Notes under the pieces: generated by a model
The model's database searches: none
Told to the model about the DNA's origin: nothing
Seen by the model: the letters and a program-made list of their open reading frames with translations, nothing else
Source of the DNA: Ananas comosus
Taxonomy: Eukaryota; Streptophyta; Magnoliopsida; Poales; Bromeliaceae
DNA: 64,000 bases
Assembly: GCF_001540865.1 (NCBI RefSeq)
Contig: NC_033641.1
Coordinates: 4,816,009-4,880,008, forward strand
Direction: 5' to 3'
In this document: one piece after another, positions 44,118 to 55,690 of the stretch
Layout: the number at the start of each line of letters is the position of its first letter
Numbering within the stretch: position 1 is the first letter of the stretch
Program-made: the position numbers and the translations under genes

Positions 44118-44760
44118 GTGTTATTTTGTCCACGTGGCAGCATTAGTTTAATTTCACTTTTGTGGGCCCTACCTGTCATCTTAAGATACTTTACTAATCC
44201 CATTTATTTTTCCCTGCTTCGCTCGCTTCCTTCGCTCGCCCCTCTAGATGCCCCTCCGCTCCGACTCCTTCGCTCGCCTCTAGATGCCGCTCCGACTTCT
44301 TCCGTCGCATCGTTCCCATTAGCGACGCTTCGTTTTTGCTTATTCATCCCCTTCGCTCACCCCTCTAGATGCCCCTCCGCTCCCGCCTCTTCGAACCCTC
44401 CCCCCGCAACCGCCGCTTCGATCTCTCCTCCGCCTCTTCAATCCTTGATTCCTCCTCTGCCTCTTCAAGTGAAAGGAGAGGCGCTCTCTCCTGCCCTCCC
44501 GCCTCTCTCTCTCTCTCTTTCCGCGTTGCCGCCCAAGATCCGTGCTCTCTCCGACCTCTCCCTCGCCGGCACCGTGCCCTCTCTGCACCCTGTCCCTGGC
44601 ACCAGGATCTACGGCGTGATCTTCGCCGGCACTGCGCCCTCTCTCTGGCACCCTCTCCGACCTCCTTCTCGCGAGCCCCAGTGCCCTCTCCCTGTTCGAC
44701 GAAATGTCGAGATGGGGCTCTCCGCGAGCATCGGAAAGGTTTCTAATTTTTGTCTTATCC
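44118..44760 (+). other. GC-rich, CT-rich gene-leader-like segment
   Basis: From ~44215 on, repeated CTTCGCTCGCCCCTCTAGATGCC (three copies, 44225-44380) and CTCGCCGGCACCGTGCCCTC-like phrases (~44570-44640) lie in all open frames. The 238-codon plus-strand ORF is Pro/Leu/Ser/Ala-rich without a domain. It ends in ATCGGAAAG/GTTTCTAATT, which could be a donor. It precedes the REXO4-like piece and is best read as its GC-rich 5' region or as captured sequence. Confidence 0.4.
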
Positions 44761-44813
44761 GAATCATAATTTCCCATTTTTTATTTCTGAGGATGCATAT
44801 ACTATGCTTCGGA

Positions 44814-45187
44814 TGGACGACGGCACAACGGTGACGATAAACCCTAACCCTAATCCCAAGCCAAGACCCTCCTCGACCGTAAACCCTAACTGGGAGAAGC
44901 TTCAGTCGCAGCTCAAATTGGCGGCGCCGGACCCCTCATCCCAAACCCTTCTCTGACCCCGATGCCAAAACCCTAGCCCCCAGGATCCTATGGAAGAGCA
45001 ATGAGAGGCCGGAGGACGATTCGTCGCCTCAACGATGATGGTTTGAACGAGTTTGATCTCTTCTCGCCTTATTTGTTGTTGTTGTTGTTGTTGTTGTTTG
45101 AAGCTTGATGAAGGTGGTGGCCATGGATTGCGAGATGGTCGGGGTGAGCTCGCAGAGGAACAAGAGTGCACTTGGGAGAGTCACATC
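44814..45187 (+). pseudogene. 5' fragment of an REXO4-like 3'-5' RNA exonuclease
   Basis: VNPNWEKLQSQLKLA at ~44878 resembles the N-terminal NPNW..LQ segment of REXO4 proteins. KVVAMDCEMVGVSSQRNKSALGRVT at ~45110-45186 is the first exonuclease motif (ExoI) of the DEDD family, with the metal-binding D and E in DCEM. A GTGAGA donor follows. Between these parts the frame is lost: a TGA after SQTLL, a frame change, then a TAA-bearing stretch and a (TTG)n run at ~45074-45100. No ExoII, ExoIII or later exons were seen downstream, so it cannot encode the enzyme. Family role: processing of structured nuclear RNA such as rRNA precursors. It may be a gene piece carried by the putative Helitron that ends at 51258. 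Confidence 0.7.
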
Positions 45188-45305
45188 GGTGAGAAATAGA
45201 AATCTATCTTTCTTTATTTATTTTTTGAAAATTTTTCATGTTCTTTGATTTCGATAGGTAAAGCTGACTCTTTTATATGTTTATTATAGCTTATGATCAA
45301 ATTGG

Positions 45306-45341
<36 letters not shown>

Positions 45342-47863
45342 TTTTGATGTATAATATGCCTAACTTGGTCAAATTAGATGGTATTTATGTCCAATTAGAT
45401 AAATGCATTTGTTAGAAAGTGGAAGGGTGTGGAGAAAACTGCATTTTAGAAAGAAAATGAATATGGAAATTTTTGTAATATTTTCTTCTATTGATCTTTG
45501 CCAGAAGAAAAATGGTTCCGATCGTTTCTTCTTCTCCTGTTCTATGCCGCTTCCCATACCTTTCGATACCCAAAAGACGGCACTTTTCGTGATTTTGATG
45601 CGGAGCTGCTTGGCTGGGGCAACGTCGCCTTCTTCCCGAAGAGATTGGCGGCGATGCCGTTGGTGGCCGGGCCGTGGGCTTGGCCTCCGTCGTCGTGGAG
45701 CAAGCCCCAACAAAGCCGAAGAGAGTTCGAAGCTAGCTTAGGGTTGGGGTTACAACGAAAGATTCTTCTCCTCTTTCTCTGTCTCTCTCTTCATCGTTTT
45801 GGGAGTTGGGGATCGAAATGGCAAATGATCTAAAAAAGGTCTCTTTCCTTCTCCTCTTTTCTTAATTTAGAGTTTATTTTCTAGCCCACTAATTGCGATC
45901 TTTTTGAAAGAAGGGAGATTTTTAAGAAACCACTTCGAAATTAGTGGTTAAGGATCACCTTTGGTACTCTATGAAAAGAATTGGTAGATACCAAATAATC
46001 CTAGAAAGGCTTTTTTTTTTAAATATTTTATTCTTTTTTCTCCCCTCTCTAGGGCATGAATCTGTTTTAAGTTTAATTTTTACCTAGCTAATTGAAATCC
46101 GTTGAAAAGGAAAATTTTGTGACTGACAATTTGGAAACTATTGGTGAAAATAGCCACTTTTCATACTCTGCTAAAATATTGGAAGCTAAATTTGGAACTT
46201 AAACCTATGTGATCATGAGATTAGAAGGCCTAATTTTTGTGTTTTTGATGATCTTAAGGTGGTTTGATTAGTGTTTCAATGAAATTCAGCTATTGTTTGC
46301 AGCTTACAATTTGTGCTCGAGTATAAATTCATAATAAATATATATGCAGATACTAATGAAAATATTTATGACGAAATTAAAATCAGTGTCCCCTGACTGA
46401 AAAAAAAAATTTAAGTTCGATAACTTGCCTGAATTTACTTGAGTTTAGCGAGCAATAGTGTAATTTGCTCCTTTGCAAAATATGTGTCAAATACCAGTGT
46501 ACTTTTACTGCAGGGTTTTCTGGACAGCAGGCCAATGTAATGTAGTGAAGCTGCAAATGGTCCTTTCATAATCTAAGTTAAAACGTTAGCCATATGATAT
46601 GCTATTTGCAGAGCTTGAGAATTGTTTGAAGTAAGCTATAAAGTTTTTCTGTTGTTTTTATTTTTCAAATTTATCTACCCGTGATTCTATCCGGCTTTGT
46701 TTAATTAACGCTTTTTTTTTCAGGAAAAGGATGGTGATTTCGAACAGTTATTCTATATTTGTTTGCTTTTGCGTTGCTTCCGTGCTATTGTAAGTACTTA
46801 TGCAATTTTGTGCTCTTTAATTCAAATCTATTTGAAATTTAAATGAATATTACATCTCTTTATGTATTTTTTCTTAAATTATAATTTGATTGTCTATAAG
46901 TATATCTCCAAACATATATAATTTAATAGATTGTGTCTATTAACTAAATTAAAACACACGACTCTGCTAAAATATGTGGTCGTCGTGCAATTTTTGTTAA
47001 CTTGCGATTTGCCTGCAGAGGTGGATTCTTCCATTAATGTCGACGTCAGTTTTCGTCGGTTGCTTCACAATATCTGCATGCCATCTAGGTCTCATCCAGG
47101 TCTCTCTCTCTCTCGCGCTTTTTTTTTTTCGATATCATGTTTAAGCGCTACATTGCGTTTTTTTTTCGATATCATGTTTAAGCGCTACATTATTTGTGGT
47201 TGATCTGGGACGCGAGGATTCTTCGATTTTGTTACCTCTCTGAAATTAGTAGGATTCATTTTTTTATAATCTTTTTCCTAATTAATCTTTGTAAATATTT
47301 TCAATTTCTGTAAATTACAATGTAAATCTCAAAATGTGATTAATTTTTTTCTTTTTTCTTTTTTAAATTATTTAGTAAGAATTAGAATTTTTTATTTTTT
47401 AAATTATTTAGTAAAAATTAGCATCTAAATGAACTATTTGGTTGTACTACAATGATAAATATATGCAGATTTATCATTTTGTACTTTACCGTTGCCTTAA
47501 ATAGATGCCAAAATTTTGTGATAATTGACAAATATTGCGTCAATTACCAAATTTGCAATGTAAAAAGAAATATAAAATTAAATAAAAGAGATCTCTTACT
47601 TCGTTAATAATATTAAAATTGATTGGTTATTAGATAGTTTCTTTGGTTTTGTTTCTCTTTTTCTTTAATTTATGATTTGTTTCTCATTAAACTATTTCCA
47701 TACTATTTATAATATAGTATGGACTCCATATTCGAGTATTTGCATACTTATTTCTGTTTGAATGTGTAATGAAACAACATATAATTTATACTTTTTACTC
47801 AATTACCATTTTTAGTTTGGAATCTTAATTATTCTTGATTTGATAAAATATCCACTGTTGAGT
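45188..47863. other. Intron-like stretch with isolated exon-like islands
   Basis: A (TA)n run lies at ~45309-45340. A GC-rich island at ~45490-45830 is open in two plus-strand frames (WGNVAFFPKRLAAMP in one), and I do not recognise it. At 46724-46791 a short segment is bounded by a TTTTTTTTCAG acceptor and a GTAAGT donor. A direct repeat of ~45 bases (TTTTTTTCGATATCATGTTTAAGCGCTACATT) lies at ~47125-47190. The whole resembles a decayed multi-exon locus, but no protein series could be joined. Confidence 0.4.
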
Positions 47864-50336
47864 TGTAACGTATTGAAACCTAGATAGAAAATGACGAACT
47901 TTAGGCAAACTGACTAAAGTGCGCGAATGGATTAATTGGGCGAGTTCCAATTAACCTACCAACACTGTTGGGAGGGTTAAAAATGAGTTCTATAAGTGTT
48001 AGAAGGGTTTTGGCATCGATCAGCGCAAAATAGAATCGAGACGGAGCCAAAAATCAGGTCTGGAGCAATGTGTACCGGTACAGCAAGCGACCTGTCACCG
48101 GTTACACATGCTGAAACCGGTGACACGAAAAAGTGTACCGGTACACTTTGGGCGAAACTGACAGATCTGCTCTCGGGTTTGCCTATGCGTAGTCGTGTAA
48201 CCGGTGACACGAAAAAGTGTACCGGTACACTTTGGGCCCGACAGCAAAACGAGGTCTGCTGCAAAATATAAAGATTGGGAGGGTTTTTTGGCAAATGTTA
48301 CAACATGTTAATAGCCCAATACCCCTTCCCCTCACAGCCAACACCCATTTCACCCTCTCTCTCATTTTCCTCTCTTTCTCTCTCTAGAAAGCAAGCCCTA
48401 GAGCTTGGAGAAGGTGGAGAAGAGCTTGGAGAAGTGGATTTTGGTGGCTTTGGTGGTCCTAGAAGCTCTCCAACAAGTAGGCTTTGGTGGAGCTTGGGCA
48501 AAGGTGAGTCCTTATGCAAAAATGAGTTTAGGGTTTGGGTTTAGACCTTAGATTTTTGGGTTTTGATCTCTCTACAAGTGAGGAAATCCTCTAAGGACCA
48601 TGACTCCATGAAAAACATGGATTTCTTAGACCCCTCTCATGGTGGATCACTAGGGCTCAAAGTAGATGCCCTAGGGATGGTTCTAAAAGCTTAGAAACCT
48701 TATTAGAGAGCTTCCCATGTGAATCTAAGCTATCTTTTGCTTAGGAATGAGATCAATCTCGGAGAAATGCAAAAATAACATGTTAGGGCATCCCAAAGAG
48801 GGGTTTTGCCCAAGTTGGGTTTTGATCTATTTTGATCATGTAGAAACCTAATTGAGGGTATTTTAAACGCGTTGGAACGCTCGGTTCGACAATCCGACGA
48901 GTGTACGCAAAGTTATTAACAAAAACGTCATTTTCCGTACAGATAGCCGCAGCACGCGGACTAGGGCTTCAAAAATTCCAAGAAATTCACCGTAGCATCC
49001 TTGTGACCATCTAAGGTGGGTGGTGCATTCCAAGGACATCGGAAATCCCTTTATGTCTAAAGCGTCATATTTGAGCATATGTATTTATATTGAGCATGTT
49101 GCATAGTAGGGTTAATTGTAAATTTTCTTTGCATGATATGAGTTCTAATGCTTGAGAAATAGTAGTAAATGAATGAGAATTGGTAACCCTATATATGCAT
49201 GACAAGGGACAAGAACCTAGAAGGGTTAGTAAACAAATGTGACATGTTGACATAGATTTAGCAAGTGACATTGATGAGTCTAGAGGACTTAGAAAACAAG
49301 TGTGGCATCATTGACAAAGAACAAGAACAAGTAGTGACATTATGACATAAACACCTTAGAATTAAGGGTCATATGTACATGGTTCTCCTTGAAGTCAAGG
49401 AATGGATTGAACTTAAAATCCTTAAAGTTAAGGATTGATCGTACTCACCTAATAGTCCTTGCTCGAGGGCGGTAGCTCCCCCTCGGGCGATGTGCTCCGG
49501 AGTTGTCATCACTGGGTCGTAGCGGTTATCTCCCCAGAGGGCGGTCCCGTCGGGTTGTAGCGGTTATCTCCCCGACAATAGGGATTTGGGTTGGTGAGTT
49601 TGTGAGGGCGAAACCTACGGGCTAGCCATGAGATTGGGTAATGAAAAGTTAATCTTGCATTCATCATGAGCATTCTATCGAGCATAGTTTTATTTATTGT
49701 TCAGGCATATTAGCTGCATTTGTTAGTTGGTTATTATCTATTCTTTCTTCTATTATGCCTGATTAGACCTAGTGGGATAGTCGGCGTGGTTGGTTGCCGA
49801 ACCCACTGGGAACTTTGTTGTAGTTCTCACCCCACTATTTCCACAGAGCCGGGACCGAGCGAGCCGGCAGATGATCGCGGTAAGGGCATCGCGCCCTAGG
49901 TAGAGACCGCCCGAGATGGATTTCATTTTGTAGTTGCACACCCTTTACTATCATCTTTTGTATTTGATGATTTTAGTATTATGAACTTGCTTTAATGAAT
50001 GATGTAAAGGATATTTACTTTAAATGTCAAATGTTATATTTTGGGAGAAATGAGATGTAAAAAGAAATGACGCAAGAATGTGACAGAACTTGATTATAGT
50101 TGGATACATGTATGTGATTTAAATTTAGTCATATTACTTGTATATTGAATGGTTAATTCTTTCACCTTGGCTATTGCTTGCCCACGTGCAAGCCATTGTG
50201 TATGCTTCCGCTTATGCAAATTTGTACTCTATCGATACTAGTGTTGAGCCTTGGGCGGACAGGGGAAGCTCTGTCCGTTCGGCGTCTGTTTGACGCTCTC
50301 GAACCGGCCAAAAAGGATCGGGCTCGGGGCGTGACA
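47864..50336 (+). mobile_element. Solo LTR (2.5 kb), TSD TGAGT
   Basis: It starts TGTAACGTATTGAAACC and ends GGGCTCGGGGCGTGACA. It is flanked by TGAGT at 47859-47863 and 50337-50341. It belongs to the same family as the chromovirus LTRs at 31753 and 38920 and gives a clean reference for them. Palindromes with the ACCGGT core at 48070-48233 have both GTAC and GTCAC/GTAAC arms. Two copies of a GTAGCGGTTATCTCCCC phrase lie at ~49520 and ~49557. Confidence 0.95.
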
Positions 50337-50341
50337 TGAGT

Positions 50342-51257
50342 GGCCGTTGCTATTGCATGCCAATAGCCGCACAATTATTTTGATACAGACATCTCAATAT
50401 AGGGCAACCAAAACATTCATGGATTATAGTTTGATTAGTCAAGTTATGAATGGTAGTTACATTCAGTCTTTACACAACAACTCATTTACAATTTTAAAGT
50501 TTGTTTTTAATCAATTCTTTATATTTATAGAGAACTAATTAAAATGTATGCATTAAATCATTTTGGCACACTATCCTTAACCGAGATATATAGAGAATTT
50601 ATTAAAGTGTTATAAAGGACATTAAAATACATGTAATTAAATTATTTGGCACATTATCCTTCTTTTGTGTCTCGATGTATAAGCAAATGTTTCATGTTAA
50701 CTAATTAGCAAATTGTTTTGCTTAAATATTTTTGCAGTTAAACTACGGCAACAAAGCAGGCCGAACAAATAATATCGAGGCACAAAGAAAGGATGCGTAT
50801 TTATATATAACTATGAACGTGGAAGAGAAAGAACACCACGTACTAGCAGTTCAACTTTTTGTCGAGTCCCTCACAAAATTCAACTTATTACCACTTTACT
50901 ACTATTTTTATTTATTTTATTTTAAAATTTGTGGTTACTGTAAAAGTATTTATACTTCTTGCTGTTCTATTCGTATTATGTTGGAATTATAAACTATTTT
51001 ACAATTGTTTCTGCTTTGTCTGTGCATGTATTTTTTTATCTTTTTTGATTCAGGCATTGGACGATGGTTGCGTGTTGTGTGTTTTAGTTTTTTTTTTTTT
51101 TTAATTTATACTCTTCTTATATCCTTCTTTCTAAATTTCTGCTTTTTTATCTATTGATTTTTACTATTTATAATTGTTTTTATATTTACTCTTTAGCTAA
51201 GATGGAATTTTGATTTTGACAATATCTACCCGCCGCATCGCGCGGATTACTACTCTA

Positions 51258-51258
<1 letters not shown>
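50342..51258 (+). mobile_element. Distal part of a probable Helitron, 3' end at 51258
   Basis: At 51228-51258 the sequence reads CCCGCCGCATCGCGCGG (hairpin), ATTACTACT, then CTAG, then a host T inside (TA)n. This matches the Helitron 3' pattern of hairpin, ~10 bases, CTRR and A/T insertion. A TTTTTGCAG acceptor-like site followed by an open stretch (LNYGNKAGRTNN..) lies at ~50735-50860. No helicase was seen. The 5' end is not identified. It could lie anywhere from ~44.1 kb on, with the solo LTR at 47864 as a later insertion. Confidence 0.5.
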
Positions 51259-51286
<28 letters not shown>

Positions 51287-51293
<7 letters not shown>

Positions 51294-51538
51294 TTGGACT
51301 GGGCTACTATTAGTAGCAAAATCTCATTATTGCTACCAGTTTTTTAGCCTTTTGATCAACTCTTTTTATTATTTCTAACCATTAGATTAAATACTATAAC
51401 CCAGTGGGGACCACTCAACCCTACGGGGACCACTCAACTCTAACCGACTAATATCATCATGACCCTACAATTTTTCATCCAAGGGTTAAAAACTTGATAG
51501 CAAAAAGAGGGTTTTACTATTAATAGTATTCCAGCCTA

Positions 51539-51545
<7 letters not shown>
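51287..51545. mobile_element. MITE inserted in a (TA)n microsatellite
   Basis: The left end TATAGAGTTGGACTGGGCTA and the reverse-complemented right end TATAGAATTAGGCTGGAATA pair over ~40 bases. TA runs of ~30 and ~38 bases flank it. The interior shares CCCAGTGGGGACCACTCAAC with the copy at ~22370. Rice Micron MITEs are known to sit in (TA)n in this way. Relatives of one or both ends are at 22185, 27626, 30629, 43373 and 54567. Confidence 0.75.
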
Positions 51546-51586
<41 letters not shown>

Positions 51587-52131
51587 AGCATACCGAACTT
51601 CTATAATTATGAAGTTACGGTGTATGTTGGTTTGGAAAGTCATTAAAATGGTTCCGGTGAAGTTCGGGAGCATTCGGGGGTTTTCGGTACGCGTCGGGCC
51701 TGAAAACGGAACCCGAAGAGCTATGAATGGACCTTGGCCGAAGTCCGGCAAGGCGTGGATGAAAATATGGTTTAAATGCGCTCGAAAATATGTTTTGGGG
51801 GTCTCGGTACGATTAGAGATGAATCAGAGGCCCCAGGAGCGAAAACGAGCGAAAATGGACCAAAGGCTAAAATTGCTGAAAATTTAGCTAAGTCCTTAAA
51901 AATGCTGATTTTCTGGACCTACGGGGTCTGGACCCTAAGGCCAAGGTCCGGACCCCGAGCACGAAAAATGCACAGTAGTAGTGGCAAACTTGTAATATTG
52001 GAGAGGGGTTTGACTTTAAAAAGGAGTTTCTTCCCTTTCTCCCTTCTTCCTTCTCCCTCAGCCCAAGTATCACACGCACACATGGAGGGAGAGGGGTTTG
52101 ACTCTAGGTTCACTTGTTCAACCTATGTTTA

Positions 52132-53182
52132 TGTAACACACTAGACCTGTGCAAATTGCGAGGTTCGAGTGTTTTATATGGATTCCGAACGTTTCCACAC
52201 TTGGTGGAAGGTCGTAGATGGTATTCCGACCTAAAAGTTCGATTCCTGGAGTTTTGGCATTGTCCTGAGAGTTTTCACTCTCGGGGACCGATCCCTGATA
52301 GGAGAGACCGGTCCCCTCAAAACAGTGTTGCGGCAGCCTGCGAGGCAACCGGTCTCTGGCGGATGAGACCGGTCCCCGAGCGCGACTACGCGAGGAGAGA
52401 CCGATCCCATGCGGGGAGAGACCGGTTCCCGAACGTTGGATTTTCGGGGCAAGTTGAGAGACCGGTCTCAGGTCGGGAAGACCGGTCCCTCAGTCCGAAA
52501 ACTGCCCAGGGAATGATGCGTGTAAGAGAAGCTTCCAAAAGCTGAAGCAACGGCTGACAACAGCCCCTATCCTAACCCTGCCAGTTGCTGGAGCAGGGTA
52601 TGTGGTTTACAGTGATGCATCTCTTAACGGATTGGGCTGCGTTTTGATGCAGGATGGCAAGGTGATCGCGTATGCTTCTCGCCACCTGAAGGAATATGAA
52701 AAGAATTACCCTACGCACGATTTGGAGTTGGCGGCCGTAGTCTTCGCATTGAAGTTACGGCGCCACTACTTGTATGGCGAGCGGTATGAAGTATACACAG
52801 ATCACAAGATCCTCAAATACTTGTTCACTCAAAAGGAGTTGAACTTGAGACAGCGCAGATAGCTGGAGCAGGTGGTTTTCTCTCTTTTTGTTGTTGTTGA
52901 GAGAGAGTAAGGTTTTGTATCCATGTATAGAGACTACCTATGCATTTACTTATAGCAGTTATTTTGGGATTTCTATTGTACTACCTTTGTTTTACTTAGT
53001 GGATTTAGCTTTATGTTCACTTCGGTTATTGTAGCATCTAGATGTACTTGCTCTGATACTGCTAGATGTTCTCTCCATCTTGCTTTATTTATCGTTTTAT
53101 TTTAAACGCCTTATATGTTTTAGACGTATGGCGGGTCTGGGCACGTGCCGGGCGGGCTTCCGCTGGGTCCTGGGGCGTGACA
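52132..53182 (+). mobile_element. Deleted LTR element: LTR start, pol fragment, LTR end
   Basis: Positions 52132-52508 match the first ~340 bases of the LTR at 59178, including the GGGACCGGTCCC cluster and ending at AACTGCCCAG. From ~52530 to 52866 lies part of pol. From ~52870 the last ~310 bases of the same LTR follow, to GGGGCGTGACA. The flanks are GTTTA and ATTTA (one mismatch). The simplest history is a full-length element that suffered two large deletions, one from mid 5' LTR into pol and one from pol into mid 3' LTR. Confidence 0.75.
52530..52866 (+). pseudogene. Pol fragment: end of reverse transcriptase and RNase H
   Basis: One frame is open from [13 protein letters not shown] (end of the reverse transcriptase connection) through [32 protein letters not shown] and [20 protein letters not shown] to a stop at 52861. 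These are the RNase H active-site segments of Ty3/gypsy Pol: D in YSDAS, E in DLELAAV, D in YTDH. The Trp usual after LRQRR is a stop. Family role: degrades the RNA strand during reverse transcription. The fragment is cut at both ends and cannot act alone. Confidence 0.9.
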
Positions 53183-54521
53183 ATTTATCAACAGTAGGTT
53201 CAATGTTACTCATGTTAAATTTATGTTCACGACACTAGAGTCGAGATCTAGGTAGAGATGACAAAGAATCTAGCGTGGTTGAACCTAGGTTGTGGACTAT
53301 AGTGGTAGCAACCACTAGGATGTTTATGGGTCGAACCTAGATAGGTCGACATTATAGGGTTTACAGATGACCCTTGAGATGTGGAAGTGGATTCCAGAAT
53401 CCCTAGTTATGGTGGCCGCGGAAGGAGCAGGGGAAACTTGCGGCTGAATGCAAGTGAATCAGAACTGCGGATATGTTGGTTCTCCTCGCCCGACAGTGAT
53501 TCAACGGGTATGTTGGTTCTCCTCGCCCGGTATGAGCTCGGAATGGGTATGTTGGTTCTCCTCGCAAATTGAGTTTGGCGACTTATGGTCCAGGGTTCGA
53601 CGGTTCTCCTCACCCTGTGGTGGACCTATAGTCGAGTGGATTTAGGCTGAGGTGTATGTAAGACGTCCTTCACCTCAAGCCTAACTTGGCGCGGTAGTCC
53701 GCGGATGATTGACTCGAGGCTGAGTCGAGTAGATAGCTTGGTTTAGGTGGTAGAAACCTTAAAAGCTAGTGGTAAATGGCAAGATCTAAGGTAGTAGAAA
53801 CCTTAGTAAGTAGTTGGATTTGAGCTGTGAAACTAAGGTGGTAGAAACCTTAGAAGCTAGTTGGATATGAGCTATGGATAGTAGGACTGAGTAGTATCAA
53901 TTGATCTACTAGTTGGCTGCATAGTTGTATAAACTGCATGATTTTCATGTTGCATGTTGAGAGGCATAACATGTATTTTAATATTGCATAAATATCTGTG
54001 GATATCTGTTGGACTAACATGTTGCAGTGCCTCATTCGGACTTGGTGAGTCGAGCTCTTCGCTTAGTTGGCCGTACCCATTGAAAACTATGGACAATAGT
54101 TCTCACCCCATGTTGTTTTGTGGATTACAGGTTCACACGCGAGTGGAGCCGCGACGCGAGGAAACGGCATAGCTCGGTAGATAGCGCCCTACCATTGAGA
54201 CCAGAGATAGCGGTACTCCGAGTCAGCCTAGCTAGGGGTGTAGGAAAGAAGAAAAATAATATTGTAATAATCTTGATTGTATTTGGAAGAGAAGAAAATG
54301 AAAATGTAATATGTAAAAAGCATGTGATGTGAAAGGTTGTAAAAACTTAATTATTTTATGTTTTTGATACTTCCTTATGCAATCTCTGATTGAAATATGT
54401 TCATGATTGGAACCTCGTGCTTTGTATGGATTGCGACGCCTAGGACGTACACGGGAAACTCTGTCCGTTCGGGGTCTGTTAGCAGGTCCGAACCCGACCA
54501 AATAGGTGGGTCTCGGGGCAT

Positions 54522-54525
<4 letters not shown>

Positions 54526-54561
<36 letters not shown>

Positions 54562-54654
54562 GATCNGGGCTCAAATCATCCTAACCGCACATTTCTCAAT
54601 CCAAAGGTTAAAAAACTAATAGCACCAATGACATAGAGATATATATATATATAT

Positions 54655-54697
<43 letters not shown>
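54526..54697. repeat. (TA)n tracts around a MITE fragment and an N
   Basis: TA runs lie at 54526-54558 and 54638-54697. Between them, after an N at 54566, ~65 bases (CATCCTAACCGCACATTTCT and on) are the reverse complement of the MITE-like starts at 27640 and 43390. The N suggests the join of two contigs inside TA sequence. Confidence 0.8.
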
Positions 54698-54701
<4 letters not shown>

Positions 54702-55607
54702 TAATTGCATACACATCCCTGCAAACATAGTGAATTACAGATATATCCCTGCAAAACGCAATTTTCATAAGTTGTCCCTACAAAAGTCCGAATGTATGCA
54801 GATATGTCCCTCTGGTTATTATCCGTTAGTGAACTATTTATTTTTTAACAGTGGATTCGTGAGATGATATTTTTGCCCTCACAAATATGTCCCTCCAAAA
54901 GTATTTCCTCTTTCTCTTTCTCTCCCTCTTCGGGTCGCCAGAGCGGACGACAGCGGCGGCGCTTCGGTGAGGTCGGGGTCGGGTTCGTTGGCAACGAAGA
55001 AGAGAGAAGAGAAAGAATGAGGGGAAGAAGAAGGGGGAAGAGGAAGAAAGATGGGAAGAGGGAAGAGGAAGATTGAGAGGGTTCGCCGCCGCCGCCGCCA
55101 CCACTGTATCTCCTCCCTCGCCGGCGACGAAGAAGAGAGAAGAGGAAGAGGGAGAGGAAGAAGAAGGGGAAAGAGAAAGAAGGAGAGGGTTTGCCGCCGC
55201 CGTATATCCTCCCTCGCCAGCGACGAAGAAGAGGAAAGAGGAAGAGGGAGAGGAAGAAGAAGGGGGAAGAGAAATAGGGAGAGGAAGAGGAAAGAGGAAG
55301 AGGAAGAGGGAGAGGGAGAGGGTTCGCCTCCGCCGCCACCGCCGCCGCATCTCCTCCCTCGCCGGCGACAAAGAAGAGGGAAGAGGAAGAGGAAGAAGAG
55401 GAAGAAGGGTAAAACCGTCAATTCACATTATTAATTAACCATTGTTAAGTTTTTACTGTGGTTAACGAAATTTTTTTAACAGACCCTAACGGCAGGGACA
55501 TATCTGCATACATTAGGACTTTTGCAGGGACAACTTATGAAAATTGAGTTTTGCATGGATATATCTGCAATTCACCATGTTTTCAGGGACGTGCATGCAA
55601 TTAACCC
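54698..55607. mobile_element. Pack-MULE-like element 2
   Basis: It begins GGGTTAATTGCATACACATC and ends GCATGCAATTAACCC, and its ~110-base ends pair with few differences. The core repeats the GC-rich GCCGCCGCC..CTCGCCGGCGACGAAGAAGAG unit four times, with (GAAGAGG)n between, as in element 1. (TA)n precedes it and an A run follows, so no 9-bp duplication is visible. Long ORFs on both strands, Arg/Glu-rich on plus and Ser/Leu/Phe-rich on minus, come from the purine bias. None has a recognisable domain. Confidence 0.7.
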
Positions 55608-55690
55608 TAAAAAAAAAATCACAACTCTAATTTATAAAACTACATTGTTTTATATCAATTCTTCTACTAATTAGGCCCCGGGGCGTGACA
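55608..55690 (+). mobile_element. Short LTR tail abutting the FAR1 pseudogene
   Basis: CCCCGGGGCGTGACA at 55676-55690 is the terminal 15 bases of the window's LTR family. The preceding ~60 bases (AT-rich, after an A run) do not match LTR sequence. The remnant marks a further insertion that cut off the 5' part of the FAR1-like gene. Confidence 0.5.

Larger units (their letters stand above)
51584..54525 (+). mobile_element. Solo LTR in (TA)n, with a nested element
   Basis: It begins TGTAGCATACCGAACTTC and ends GGGTCTCGGGGCATGACA. It is flanked by TATAT on both sides within a TA tract. Parts on both sides of the nested element (52132-53182) match the solo LTR at 2870: the ATTATGAAGTTACGGT start, the ACCTAGATAGGTCGA segment and the GATAGCGCCCTACC segment. 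GGTCCGGACC-type palindromes lie at ~51925-51960. Confidence 0.85.

Noticed and set aside
44841..44858. Telomere-like AACCCTAACCCTAA
   Set aside because: Only two to three units, within a gene-leader context (the same AACCCTAACCC occurs at 62396). Not an interstitial telomere array.
54838..55438. Long ORFs (up to 180 codons) on both strands
   Set aside because: Same purine/CCG composition effect in Pack-MULE-like element 2.
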